From Microbacteriaceae bacterium (lineage in GTDB: Bacteria > Actinomycetota > Actinomycetes > Actinomycetales > Microbacteriaceae), in the NCBI GenBank assembly GCA_025465095.1, contig JAODME010000005.1:1-64000 (forward strand): 64,000 nt of DNA, read 5' to 3'. The notes below the pieces were generated by a model. It was not told the DNA's origin. It saw only the letters and a program-made list of their open reading frames with translations, and searched no databases. A program made the translations under genes and the position numbers. Positions 56,120 to 64,000 of this stretch are shown here, in pieces (within the stretch, counting starts at the first letter, position 1; each line of letters opens with the position of its first letter).

Positions 56120-57274
56120 ATGGACTCCACCTGGTTGGTGCCCGCCTCGCTGGCCTTCGGATTTCTCGTCGGCGTCGGCCTGGCCAGCCTGATGCACTTC
56201 GCAGCGCTTCGCGGGGAGCGCGCACACCAAGTGGTCAGCTCGTCGGTGCCGGACGGGGTGGAGGCCGTGCTCGACGCCCTGGAGTCGGCCGGCATCGTCG
56301 TCGATCCCTCCAACGTCGTCGTGAAGGCATCGCCGCGCGCGCTCGCCCACGGTCTTGTCTGGAACCAGTCGCTCGTGCACCCGGAACTCGCGGCCATGGT
56401 CGATCAGGTGAGGCGAAGCGGCACGGCGGTGACGAAGGAACTCGAGGTCTCGCGCGGCCCGTTCGGCGAGGCGAACATCGTGCTGTCGGTCCGCGTCGCG
56501 CGCCTGGGGTCCCGGTATGTGCTCCTGCTGGCCGAGGATCGCACCGAGTCGCATCGCCTCGACGCCGTTCGTCGCGACTTCATCGCCAACATCAGCCACG
56601 AGCTGAAGACGCCGATCGGCGCCGTCGGGCTCCTCGCCGAAGCCTTGCAGGCCGCCTCGAGCGAGCCGGACCAGGTGCGCCGCTTCGCGAAGAGGCTCAA
56701 GAAGGAGTCGGAGCGGCTCGCGCGCATCACCCAGGAGATCATCGAACTGTCGAGGCTGCAGTCGGCGGATGCGCTCACCTCGGCGGAGCTCGTGTCGATT
56801 GATCAGGTGATAGCGCTCGCGGTCGACGAAACACGTGTCGCGGCGGAATCGAACGCGGTGAAGGTTGTCGCGGGAGGCGACACCGGCGCTGAGGTCTTCG
56901 GCAACGAGTCCCTTCTCGTCACTGCCCTGCACAATCTCATCGCCAACGCCATCCAGTACTCGCCGCGAGGGTCGCGAGTCGGCCTCGGCGTGCGGCACGG
57001 CGACGGTGTGATCGAGATCGCGATCACAGATCAGGGCGTCGGCATTCCGGAGGACGAGCTCGACAGGGTCTTCGAGAGGTTCTTCCGCACCGATCCCGCT
57101 CGGTCCCGCAACACAGGTGGGTCCGGACTCGGTCTCAGCATCGTGAAGCACGTGGTGCAGAACCACGGCGGCGATGTGCGGGTCTGGTCCCAACTCGGCC
57201 GCGGTTCGACCTTCACCATCCGGCTACCTCAAGCGCCCAAATCGACGAATGCCCTCGCAGGAGAGAGAAAATGA
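56120..57274 (+). CDS. senX3: Phosphate sensor histidine kinase SenX3
   Basis: 384 residues. One N-terminal TM helix (LVPASLAFGFLVGVGLASLM), a degenerate PAS region (about 40-140), HisKA with FIANISHELKTPIGAVGLLAEAL, and a HATPase with LIANAIQYSPRGS (N box), ITDQGVGIP (G1), FERFFRTDPARS and GGSGLGLSIVKHVVQNHGG (G2). A shallow membrane anchor and no periplasmic loop are typical of SenX3/PhoR-type kinases in actinobacteria. Overlaps regX3 by 4 bases. Confidence 0.95.
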   Translation: MDSTWLVPASLAFGFLVGVGLASLMHFAALRGERAHQVVSSSVPDGVEAVLDALESAGIVVDPSNVVVKASPRALAHGLVWNQSLVHPELAAMVDQVRRSGTAVTKELEVSRGPFGEANIVLSVRVARLGSRYVLLLAEDRTESHRLDAVRRDFIANISHELKTPIGAVGLLAEALQAASSEPDQVRRFAKRLKKESERLARITQEIIELSRLQSADALTSAELVSIDQVIALAVDETRVAAESNAVKVVAGGDTGAEVFGNESLLVTALHNLIANAIQYSPRGSRVGLGVRHGDGVIEIAITDQGVGIPEDELDRVFERFFRTDPARSRNTGGSGLGLSIVKHVVQNHGGDVRVWSQLGRGSTFTIRLPQAPKSTNALAGERK

Positions 57275-57951
57275 CGCACATCCTGATCGTCGAAGACGAA
57301 TCATCCCTCAGCGAACCGCTCGCCTATCTGCTCGGGCGGGAGGGATACGACACCGCGATCGCGAAGGACGGGCAAAAGGCGATCGAGAAATTCGACCGAC
57401 ACGGAACGGACCTCGTCCTCCTCGATCTCATGCTCCCCGGACTATCGGGCACCGAGGTGTGTCGGGAGATCAGGACCCGTTCACAGGTTCCGATCATCAT
57501 GCTGACGGCGAAGGACAGCGAAGTCGACATCGTTGTCGGTCTCGAGCTCGGCGCAGATGACTACGTGACGAAGCCGTATTCGACGCGAGAGCTGCTCGCA
57601 CGCATCCGCGCGGTCCTGCGCCGCCGCGTGGATCTCGGCGACGGCGAGACGGCCGTGCTCGAGGCCGGGAACGTGATCATGGACACGGAGCGGCACACGG
57701 TGACCGTCGCGGGAGAGCACATCGCCATGCCGCTCAAGGAGTTCGAGCTGCTCGAACTGCTCCTGCGTAACTCCGGTCGGGTCCTCACCCGGGGTCAGCT
57801 CATCGACAGGGTCTGGGGGGTCGACTACTTCGGCGACACCAAGACGCTCGATGTGCACATCAAGCGGATCCGATCGAAGATCGAGAAGACGCCGAGCGAC
57901 CCGGCCATGCTCTTGACCGTCCGTGGACTCGGCTACCGCTTCGAGGCCTGA
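57271..57951 (+). CDS. regX3: Phosphate response regulator RegX3
   Basis: 226 residues, OmpR/PhoB family. The receiver has EDE at residues 8-10, phospho-Asp in DLVLLDLMLPG, Thr in IIMLTAKDS and Lys in DYVTKPYS. The winged helix begins about residue 130 (PLKEFELLELLLRNSGRVLTR, DRVWGVDYFGDTKTLDVHIK, TVRGLGYRF). Partner of SenX3. Likely binds the PHO boxes upstream of both pst operons and in the phoU/senX3 gap. Confidence 0.95.
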   Translation: MTHILIVEDESSLSEPLAYLLGREGYDTAIAKDGQKAIEKFDRHGTDLVLLDLMLPGLSGTEVCREIRTRSQVPIIMLTAKDSEVDIVVGLELGADDYVTKPYSTRELLARIRAVLRRRVDLGDGETAVLEAGNVIMDTERHTVTVAGEHIAMPLKEFELLELLLRNSGRVLTRGQLIDRVWGVDYFGDTKTLDVHIKRIRSKIEKTPSDPAMLLTVRGLGYRFEA

Positions 57952-57957
57952 CGGCGC

Positions 57958-58437
57958 TTACTCGGCGACCTCGGCCGGCAGCAGGTCGGAGTACTCCTCG
58001 AGTTCGTTGGTGAGGACCGGCACCGCTAGTTCGCGTCCCTCGTTCTTCCCGTACTGGAAGTACACCGGGAACAGTGACCCGGGCGCCGCGTCGACGTCGT
58101 CGAGGACAATCGGGTCCGAGTCGGTGCCGAGCGTGCGGGACGACCCGGCGGCCAGGTTCACGTTGCGTTCGACGCGCTCCCCGGAAGCCGATTCCCAGGA
58201 GACTTTGAGAGCGACATCACGGGACCCCGAGTTGATGAGGCTCACCACGAGGCCGCCCCGCTGGCCGTCCTCGGTGATCAGGAGCGCGTTCTGGATGTCC
58301 ACATCGCCGATACCTGCCCCCACACCGTCGCTCGGGTCGTACACGAGCTGCGTCGCCTGCGTGGCGGTGAACGTGCAGCCGGTCAGCCCCGCGACAAGGA
58401 GAGACGCCAGGGCGATGGATGTCACACGTGCTCTCAC
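57958..58437 (-). CDS. Conserved lipoprotein of unknown function
   Basis: 159 residues from GTG 58437, with GGGAGG 7 bases upstream. Lipobox LTGC, Cys21, then mostly beta-rich sequence (DVDIQNALLITEDGQRGGLV, NSGSRDVALKVSWES). This pattern recurs near the regX3-carD region in related genera, from memory. Convergent with regX3, 6 bases between stops. No enzymatic motif. Confidence 0.78.
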   Translation of the reverse strand: MRARVTSIALASLLVAGLTGCTFTATQATQLVYDPSDGVGAGIGDVDIQNALLITEDGQRGGLVVSLINSGSRDVALKVSWESASGERVERNVNLAAGSSRTLGTDSDPIVLDDVDAAPGSLFPVYFQYGKNEGRELAVPVLTNELEEYSDLLPAEVAE

Positions 58438-58545
58438 AGGGGTCCTCCCGAGGCGAAAATGGCTGAAGCATTGCTGCCACTCCAGTTTAGCCAGAGCGCT
58501 GTGCGGCGTCACGGTAAGGCCAGCCTTACTGGGAAATCGCTGTGG

Positions 58546-58551
58546 TAAACT
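58546..58551 (+). promoter_or_regulatory. Candidate -10 element for carD
   Basis: TAAACT preceded by TGTGG gives an extended -10 look, 27 bases before the carD start. The expected -35 position (58523-58528) is poor. The ribosome site GGAG follows at 58566-58569. Confidence 0.35.
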
Positions 58552-58578
58552 GGGTGCCGCAGAATGGAGTTCCATCAC

Positions 58579-59061
58579 ATGCTTTTTGAGGTCGGCGAAA
58601 CCGTCGTATATCCCCACCACGGTGCAGCAACAATCACCGAAGTGAAGACTCGCATTATCAAGGGCGAAGAGAAAATGTATCTCAAGCTCAACGTCACGCA
58701 GGGCGACCTGACGATCGAGGTGCCCGCGGACAACGTCGACCTCGTCGGCGTGCGTGACGTCATTGGCAAGGAAGGGCTCGACAAGGTGTTCGAGGTGCTT
58801 CGCGCCCCGTTCACCGAGGAACCCACCAACTGGTCCCGTCGCTACAAGGCGAATCTCGAGAAGCTCGCTTCCGGCGACGTCATCAAGGTGTCCGAGGTCG
58901 TTCGCGACCTGTGGCGCCGCGACCAGGACCGCGGCCTGTCCGCGGGTGAGAAGCGCATGCTGGCGAAGGCTCGCCAGATCCTGATCTCGGAGCTCGCTCT
59001 CGCCGAGAAGACCGACGAGGAGAAGGCATCGACGGTCCTCGACGAGGTCCTCGCGTCTTAG
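58579..59061 (+). CDS. carD: CarD family RNA polymerase-binding transcription factor
   Basis: 160 residues from ATG 58579, giving [20 protein letters not shown], the family N-terminus; an in-frame ATG at 58564 is less likely. The N-terminal Tudor-like domain (about 1-55) contacts RNA polymerase beta and the C-terminal helical domain ([40 protein letters not shown]) contacts promoter DNA. CarD stabilises open complexes, including at rRNA promoters. Typically upstream of ispD in actinobacteria, as here. Confidence 0.96.
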   Translation: MLFEVGETVVYPHHGAATITEVKTRIIKGEEKMYLKLNVTQGDLTIEVPADNVDLVGVRDVIGKEGLDKVFEVLRAPFTEEPTNWSRRYKANLEKLASGDVIKVSEVVRDLWRRDQDRGLSAGEKRMLAKARQILISELALAEKTDEEKASTVLDEVLAS

Positions 59062-59077
59062 CCGTTGAAGCGTTTTC

Positions 59078-60265
59078 TTGGCTGAACCAGACGGTCCACC
59101 CGTGATCGGCGTGATCGTCGTCGCGGCCGGCAGCGGAAGCAGGCTCGGCCACCCCGAACCGAAGGCGCTCGTCGAGGTGGCGGGGCGCTCGATCCTCGAG
59201 CACTCACTCCGCGCCGTCTTCAGCATGCCGTCGGCGGTGCAGGTCATCGTGGTCGCACCCCGCTCGCACCTGGACTTCGCACGCGAGCTCGCCGTCGCCG
59301 TTGCGGGCGCCGCCGCCGGCCACCTGACCGTGGTACCGGGCGGGCCGACCCGGCAGCAGTCGGTGCTCGCGGGGCTCTCTGCACTCGATGACGATGTGCG
59401 AATCGTGCTCGTGCACGACGCCGCCCGGGCGTTCACACCGGTCGCGCAGTTTGAACGGGTCGCGTCGGCGGTCGAGATGACGCGGGGAGGTGTCATCCCG
59501 GCCCTACCGGTCACCGACACCATCAAGCTGACGGATGCCGCGGGCTCGGTCATCCGCACCCTCGACCGCTCCGAACTCGCCGCCGTGCAGACGCCGCAGG
59601 GGTTCCCTCGCGATCGTCTGATGGCGGCGTACGCCTCCGCCACACAGGAGTACACGGACGACGCCGCGCTTTTTTCTGCGGCAGGCTTGCCGGTCTCGAT
59701 GGTCGCGGGAGATGTCCTCGCGTTCAAGATCACGACCGCGTGGGACCTGCGGCGCGCTGAGGCCCTCGTTGCGGAAGCCGCGCAGCACCTGCAGGAGGTG
59801 CGGACTGGAGTCGGCATGGACGTGCACGCCTTCGACGCGACACGCCCGCTCTGGCTCGGCGGCCTGCTGTGGCCAGGCGAACCCGGGCTCGCCGGACACA
59901 GCGACGGCGACGCTCTCTGTCACGCGATCTGTGACGCGCTGCTGTCCGCCGCAGGTCTCGGCGACATCGGTGCCCGGTTCGGCACCACGGACGATCGGTT
60001 CATCGGCGCCCACGGCGACGTGTTCCTGCTCGAAACCGTCGCCCTCGTAACCGCCGCGGGGTTCCGCATCGGCAATGTGGCGGCGCAGGTGGTCGCCCGG
60101 CATCCGAAGCTCTCCACGCGGCGAATCGAGATCGAGGCCCATTTGAGCGCTCTCGTCGGTGCGCCGGTCAGCGTCTCGGCGACGACCACCGACGGGCTCG
60201 GGTTCACGGGCAGGGGAGACGGCCTCGCCGTCATGTCCACCGCCCTCATCAGCCGCGATCGCTAG
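59078..60265 (+). CDS. ispDF: Bifunctional IspD/IspF isoprenoid enzyme
   Basis: 395 residues, a fusion. IspD (about 1-230): VIVVAAGSGSRLGHPEPKAL (nucleotide loop), VHDAARAFTP, TPQGFPRDRL. IspF (about 240-395): GMDVHAFDA (metal ligands D and H), GHSDGDALCHAICDALLSAA, GDIGARFGTTD and ATTTDGLGFTGRGDGLAV. It carries out two steps of the MEP pathway (CDP-ME formation and MEcPP cyclisation). TTG start at 59078; a GTG at 59101 is possible. The IspE step is not in the window. 9 bases before cysS. Confidence 0.95.
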   Translation: MAEPDGPPVIGVIVVAAGSGSRLGHPEPKALVEVAGRSILEHSLRAVFSMPSAVQVIVVAPRSHLDFARELAVAVAGAAAGHLTVVPGGPTRQQSVLAGLSALDDDVRIVLVHDAARAFTPVAQFERVASAVEMTRGGVIPALPVTDTIKLTDAAGSVIRTLDRSELAAVQTPQGFPRDRLMAAYASATQEYTDDAALFSAAGLPVSMVAGDVLAFKITTAWDLRRAEALVAEAAQHLQEVRTGVGMDVHAFDATRPLWLGGLLWPGEPGLAGHSDGDALCHAICDALLSAAGLGDIGARFGTTDDRFIGAHGDVFLLETVALVTAAGFRIGNVAAQVVARHPKLSTRRIEIEAHLSALVGAPVSVSATTTDGLGFTGRGDGLAVMSTALISRDR

Positions 60266-60274
60266 GCTGTCCCA

Positions 60275-61693
60275 GTGAATGTGCGCCTCTACGACTCGAA
60301 GTCGCAGACCCTGACCGACCTCGTTCCGATCACGGAGGGTCGCGTCGGCATCTACGTGTGCGGCCCCACCGTGCAGTCTTCCCCGCACATCGGGCACCTC
60401 CGTTCCGCGCTCGTCTACGACCAGTGGTGCCGCTGGCTCAGCTATCGCGGGTACTCGGTCACCCTCGTGCGCAACGTCACCGACATCGACGACAAGATCC
60501 TCGACGTCGCCGAGGGCGCAACCGAGGAGTGGTGGGCGCTCGCCTACCGGTACGAGCTCGAGTTCAGTGCGCAGTACGCGCGCCTCGGCATCCGCCCACC
60601 TACCTATGAACCTCGCGCCACCGCCAGTGTGCAGCAGATGCAAGACCTCATCGCCGAGCTGATCGAGCGTGGGCATGCCTACGCGGCAGACGACTTTTCC
60701 GGGGACGTCTACTTCGACACTCGGTCGTGGGCGCCATACGGCGAGCTCACCCGTCAGAACCCGGACGACATGGCTGCGGCGACCGACGCCGATCCGCGGG
60801 GCAAGCGTGATCCGCGCGACTTCGCGCTCTGGAAGGGCACGAAGGCGGGGGAGCCCTCCTCGGCGTCCTGGCCGTCCCCGTGGGGGGCGGGACGCCCGGG
60901 CTGGCACATCGAGTGCTCCGCGATGTCGTCGCGCTACCTCGGCGATCACTTCGATATCCACGGCGGCGGGCTTGACCTTCGATTCCCGCACCACGAGAAC
61001 GAGCTCGCCCAGTCCACGGCCGCCGGCCGCCCCTTCGCCAACCACTGGGTGCACAACGGCCTCGTTACGGTCGACGGCCAGAAGATGTCGAAGTCGCTCG
61101 GCAACTCCATCTTCGCCTCCGAGTTCCTCGATCAGGCGCCGCCGCTCGTCGTGCGCTACTACCTCGGCGCCGCCCACTACAGGTCGACAATCGACTACCA
61201 TGACGGTTCCCTCACCGAGGCCGCAGCCGCCCTCGACCGGATCAAAGTTTTCCTCCACCGTGCCGAACGCCGCCTCGCCGACACCCGTTTCGCCGGGAGT
61301 GGCGCGTTGGTGGTCCCACCGGAATTCGCCGACGCGATGGACGACGACCTGGCAGTCCCGCAGGCCCTCGCCGTGCTGCACGACCGCACGCGAGCCGGCA
61401 ACGCCGCGCTCGACGCCGAGGACCTCGCTGTCGCCGCAGTCATCTGCGGCGAGGTCCTCGCGATGACAGGGGTACTCGGTATCAACCCGCTCGCCGCCGA
61501 ATGGCAACACCCCGCCGGCTCACGCTCCGAACCTGCCCTTGCCGCGCTCGTGCAGTCGCTGCTCGAGGAGCGCGACAGTGCGAGGGCCGCGCGCGACTTC
61601 GCCGTCGCCGACGGCATCCGCAACCAGCTGGCTTCGGCCGGCATCCACATCGAGGACACCCCGACGGGGTCCAATTGGAGTTTCGAACAATGA
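60275..61693 (+). CDS. cysS: Cysteinyl-tRNA synthetase
   Basis: 472 residues, GTG start. Class I motifs: [21 protein letters not shown] (HIGH) and [12 protein letters not shown] (KMSKS). Zinc-binding residues sit in YVCGPTVQ and in HIECSAMSS, plus [12 protein letters not shown]-terminal anticodon-binding region from about 330. Usual length. Its stop overlaps rlmB by 4 bases (ATGA), so the RNA methyltransferase is co-translated. Confidence 0.96.
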   Translation: MNVRLYDSKSQTLTDLVPITEGRVGIYVCGPTVQSSPHIGHLRSALVYDQWCRWLSYRGYSVTLVRNVTDIDDKILDVAEGATEEWWALAYRYELEFSAQYARLGIRPPTYEPRATASVQQMQDLIAELIERGHAYAADDFSGDVYFDTRSWAPYGELTRQNPDDMAAATDADPRGKRDPRDFALWKGTKAGEPSSASWPSPWGAGRPGWHIECSAMSSRYLGDHFDIHGGGLDLRFPHHENELAQSTAAGRPFANHWVHNGLVTVDGQKMSKSLGNSIFASEFLDQAPPLVVRYYLGAAHYRSTIDYHDGSLTEAAAALDRIKVFLHRAERRLADTRFAGSGALVVPPEFADAMDDDLAVPQALAVLHDRTRAGNAALDAEDLAVAAVICGEVLAMTGVLGINPLAAEWQHPAGSRSEPALAALVQSLLEERDSARAARDFAVADGIRNQLASAGIHIEDTPTGSNWSFEQ

Positions 61694-62754
61694 AGAGCAG
61701 TGGCGCCAACAAGCCGAGGGCAGGCGCGGTCCGAAAGACCCGAAGGGGCCCCCAGGTCGGATCTGGCGGGCAGGGCCGCCAGGCGCTGGAGGGCAAGAAG
61801 CCCACGCCCAAGGCCGAAGATCGGCCGTACCATCCCGCCGGGAAGCGCAAGGCCGCTCAGGACCGCTACTCGGCGGCGGGAGGCCAGTCTGGCGGCACGG
61901 GCGGGCAATCCGGCGGCGCCGGCGGCCAACGCGCCGGTCAGCGCGCTGACACGCGGCCGCAGCGCCGGGGCAAGCCGGGCGACACCGGGTCGGGGTCCGG
62001 TCAGGCCGGTGAGGTTGTCACGGGGCGCAACTCGGTTGTGGAGGCGCTGCGCGCGCGCATTCCGGCGACGACGCTCTACGTCGCCGCGCGCATCGAGGTG
62101 GATGACCGCGTCAAGGAGATCCTGAATCTGGCGACCAAGCGGGGGCTGCCGATTCTCGAGGTGATGCGCCCGGAGCTTGATCGGCTCGCCGGCTTCGACT
62201 CTGTGCATCAGGGCGTCGCGCTCAAGGTGCCCGCGTACGATTACGCGCACCCGATGGAGTTGCTCGATTCGGTCATCTCCCGCGGGCAGGTGCCGCTGCT
62301 CGTGGCACTGGATGGCATCACCGATCCGCGCAACCTGGGCGCCATCATCCGATCCGTAGCAGCATTCGGCGGTCAAGGCGTGATCGTGCCGCAACGCCGG
62401 TCGGTCGGGCTGACCGCTTCGGCGTGGAAGACCTCGGCGGGCGCTGCGGCGCGCACCCCGGTCGCGATGGCCCCGAACCTCACTCAGACGCTCAAGGCCT
62501 TGAAGGAGCGAGGCGTGTTCGTGCTCGGCCTCGACGGCGATGGCGACGTCGAGCTGCCCGGTCTCAGCTGGGCGAAGGAACCGCTAGTGATCGTCGTGGG
62601 CAGCGAGGGCAAGGGGTTGTCGCGGCTAGTCACCGAAACCTGCGACGCCGTCGTGTCGATTCCGATCAGCTCCTCGACCGAGTCGCTGAACGCGGGCATC
62701 GCGGCATCCGTCACCCTGTACGAGATCTCGAAGCTGCGCAGCACAAAGAGGTAG
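61690..62754 (+). CDS. rlmB: 23S rRNA 2'-O-methyltransferase, RlmB/TrmH family
   Basis: 354 residues. It would methylate G2251 (or an equivalent) of 23S rRNA. The first 115 residues are a low-complexity, Lys/Arg/Gly/Gln-rich tail with repeats such as GGQSGG. Then the SpoU substrate-binding domain (VVTGRNSVVEALRARIPATT, residues 115-190) and the SPOUT catalytic domain with LDGITDPRNLGAIIRSVAAFGG, VVGSEGKGLSRLV and IPISSSTESLNAGIAASVTLYE. Coupled to cysS. Confidence 0.93.
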   Translation: MKSSGANKPRAGAVRKTRRGPQVGSGGQGRQALEGKKPTPKAEDRPYHPAGKRKAAQDRYSAAGGQSGGTGGQSGGAGGQRAGQRADTRPQRRGKPGDTGSGSGQAGEVVTGRNSVVEALRARIPATTLYVAARIEVDDRVKEILNLATKRGLPILEVMRPELDRLAGFDSVHQGVALKVPAYDYAHPMELLDSVISRGQVPLLVALDGITDPRNLGAIIRSVAAFGGQGVIVPQRRSVGLTASAWKTSAGAAARTPVAMAPNLTQTLKALKERGVFVLGLDGDGDVELPGLSWAKEPLVIVVGSEGKGLSRLVTETCDAVVSIPISSSTESLNAGIAASVTLYEISKLRSTKR

Positions 62755-62819
62755 TGCGCTACGGGGTGCGGCGACGACAGCGTCGAGGGAGCCTGCGACC
62801 GAGGAAAAGCTGCCCAGGC

Positions 62820-64000
62820 TCAGACTCGCGTCCGCCAGTCCTCCTCGTCGATGACCTCCGTCGGTAGCGTGAACGAGCCGGTCGGCGGGTCGATGATGGT
62901 GGCCTCGTCGCGCCGGTGCCGCAAGACGTTGTCGATGTACGAGCTCACGCCCTCCGCCAAGGGCACATCGCGATTCTCGTTCTGCGACAGGTACCACCGG
63001 TGCTCCAGCATCTGGTGGAACATCTCAGCTGGTTCGAGGCGACCCTTGAGGTCCCGTGGGATGGCGCGGACGACCGGCTCGAACACTGTGGCAAGCCACT
63101 CGTGCGCGACCATCTCCTCGTCGAGGGTGCTGTCGTCGTGGGTCGCCGCGTGCGAGTCGAGGTCATTGAGCAGCCGCCTGGCCTGGTTCTCCTGCGCGTC
63201 GAGTCCGGTGAGTCGCAGGAGCCTCCGGGAGTGGTGCCCGGCGTCGACGACCTTGGGCTGGATGCGTACGCGCATCCCCGACTCGTCAGTCTTGATTGCA
63301 AGTTCTTCGATGTCGAAGCCCAGATTGTTGAGCCTCTCAACCCGCTCGTTGATTCGCCAGCGTTCGGAGGCGGGAAACGACTCGGAACCGGTGAGTTCGA
63401 CCCACAGCGTCCGGTACGCCGCCACAATGCCGTCGCTCACGGCGACGGGATCGAGCGCCGGGTCGGTGCGCCCGCCTGCCGCCAGGTCGAGCAGTTCGCC
63501 CGCGATGTTGACGCGCGCGATCTCGAGGTCGTTCTCGCGCTGGCCGTTTGAAAGACCGTTGTAGAGCTGCCCGGTCTCGGCATCGACGAGGTAGGCCGCG
63601 AATGCTCCGGCGTCCCGCCGGAAGAGCGTGTTCGACAAAGACACATCCCCCCAGAAAAACCCGATCATGTGCAGCCGCACGAGGAGCACAGCGAGGGCGT
63701 CGACGAGCCTGGTCGCGGTGTCGGGTCGAAGCGTCTGCGAGTACAGCGCGCGGTAGGGGAGCGAGAATTTGAGGTGACGAGTTACGAGCACCGCTTCGAG
63801 CGGCTCGCCGTCGTCATCCGTCCGGTTGGTGATGACCGCGAGCGGGTCGACGCAGGGAACGTCCAGGCGCTGCAGGGTGCGGAGCATCTCGTACTCGCGC
63901 CTGGCCAGTTCGACCGAGGTCTCCTTGATCGCGATCACGTAGCCGCTCAGGTGCACGAACCGCACCAGGTGGCGCGAGATGCCCTTGGGCAGGGCGGCGA
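62820..64000 (-). CDS. DUF4032 domain protein (5' end outside window)
   Basis: At least 393 residues read, entering from the right edge with GISRHLVRFVHLSGYVIAIK. A lipopolysaccharide-kinase/InaA-like fold is suggested by AIKETSVELARREYEML, HMIGFFWGDVSLSNTLF (catalytic-loop-like HxD region) and YLVDAETG (DFG-like position). DUF4032 follows (RVRIQPKVVDAGHHSRRLLRLTG). Function unknown, common in actinobacteria. The true N-terminus lies beyond 64000. Confidence 0.88.
   Translation of the reverse strand, partial: AALPKGISRHLVRFVHLSGYVIAIKETSVELARREYEMLRTLQRLDVPCVDPLAVITNRTDDDGEPLEAVLVTRHLKFSLPYRALYSQTLRPDTATRLVDALAVLLVRLHMIGFFWGDVSLSNTLFRRDAGAFAAYLVDAETGQLYNGLSNGQRENDLEIARVNIAGELLDLAAGGRTDPALDPVAVSDGIVAAYRTLWVELTGSESFPASERWRINERVERLNNLGFDIEELAIKTDESGMRVRIQPKVVDAGHHSRRLLRLTGLDAQENQARRLLNDLDSHAATHDDSTLDEEMVAHEWLATVFEPVVRAIPRDLKGRLEPAEMFHQMLEHRWYLSQNENRDVPLAEGVSSYIDNVLRHRRDEATIIDPPTGSFTLPTEVIDEEDWRTRV

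Noticed and set aside
59504-61510. 668-codon minus-strand frame opposite ispDF and cysS
   Set aside because: Overlaps two certain genes completely; skewed composition and no family features.

Overview
The window is chromosomal DNA from a high-GC actinobacterium, most likely a member of the Microbacteriaceae. Support comes from strong G/C bias at third codon positions, frequent GTG and TTG starts, a mycothiol synthase (mshD) beside an actinobacterial-type GlnR, SenX3/RegX3 with PhoU, CarD next to ispDF-cysS-rlmB, a eukaryotic-like NADP isocitrate dehydrogenase, and several small Microbacteriaceae-type proteins. It is dense core genome. I see no prophage, insertion sequence, rRNA or CRISPR array, and one tRNA (Lys, anticodon TTT).

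Layout. 0-9 kb: envelope and membrane proteins, a glycerophosphodiesterase, PcrA/UvrD helicase, then a three-gene signalling cluster: a receiver domain fused to a PIG-L/LmbE deacetylase, a stand-alone receiver, and a membrane PAS histidine kinase. 9-19 kb: central metabolism (sucCD, purN-purH, icd) with a DUF6350 membrane protein, a membrane-anchored dimethylargininase-like protein and a decayed ABC-exporter stretch. 19-27 kb: nagA/purU, an MFS transporter, an LtrA-type protein, and glyA-folD behind a ZTP (pfl) riboswitch. 27-34 kb: galactose (Leloir) genes galT-galK and divergent galM, a ferritin-like/VIT1 protein, a broken gene, small stress-type proteins and tRNA-Lys.

34-48 kb is a phosphate island. 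Two complete pstSCAB operons, each preceded by a PHO-box-like repeat of GTTCAC-type heptamers at 11-nt spacing, flank mutT1-ppk and a winged-helix regulator with a degenerate receiver domain. It ends with mshD and glnR. 48-54 kb carries two small membrane proteins, a nitrobindin-like FABP protein with an in-frame repeat insertion, ygfZ, an FUSC protein, a BCCT transporter and a methyltransferase. 54-58 kb has gpmA, phoU and divergent senX3-regX3 with a third PHO-like box between them, so the regulators of the island lie about 10 kb away. 58-64 kb is the carD-ispDF-cysS-rlmB block and a truncated DUF4032 gene.

Themes: one-carbon and purine metabolism (purN, purH, purU, glyA, folD) with ZTP sensing; phosphate uptake and polyphosphate under SenX3/RegX3; and a palindromic operator-like sequence shared by sucCD and icd, which points to a common TCA-cycle regulator not encoded here. 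The most unusual content is the deacetylase-output two-component cluster at 5.0-8.4 kb.
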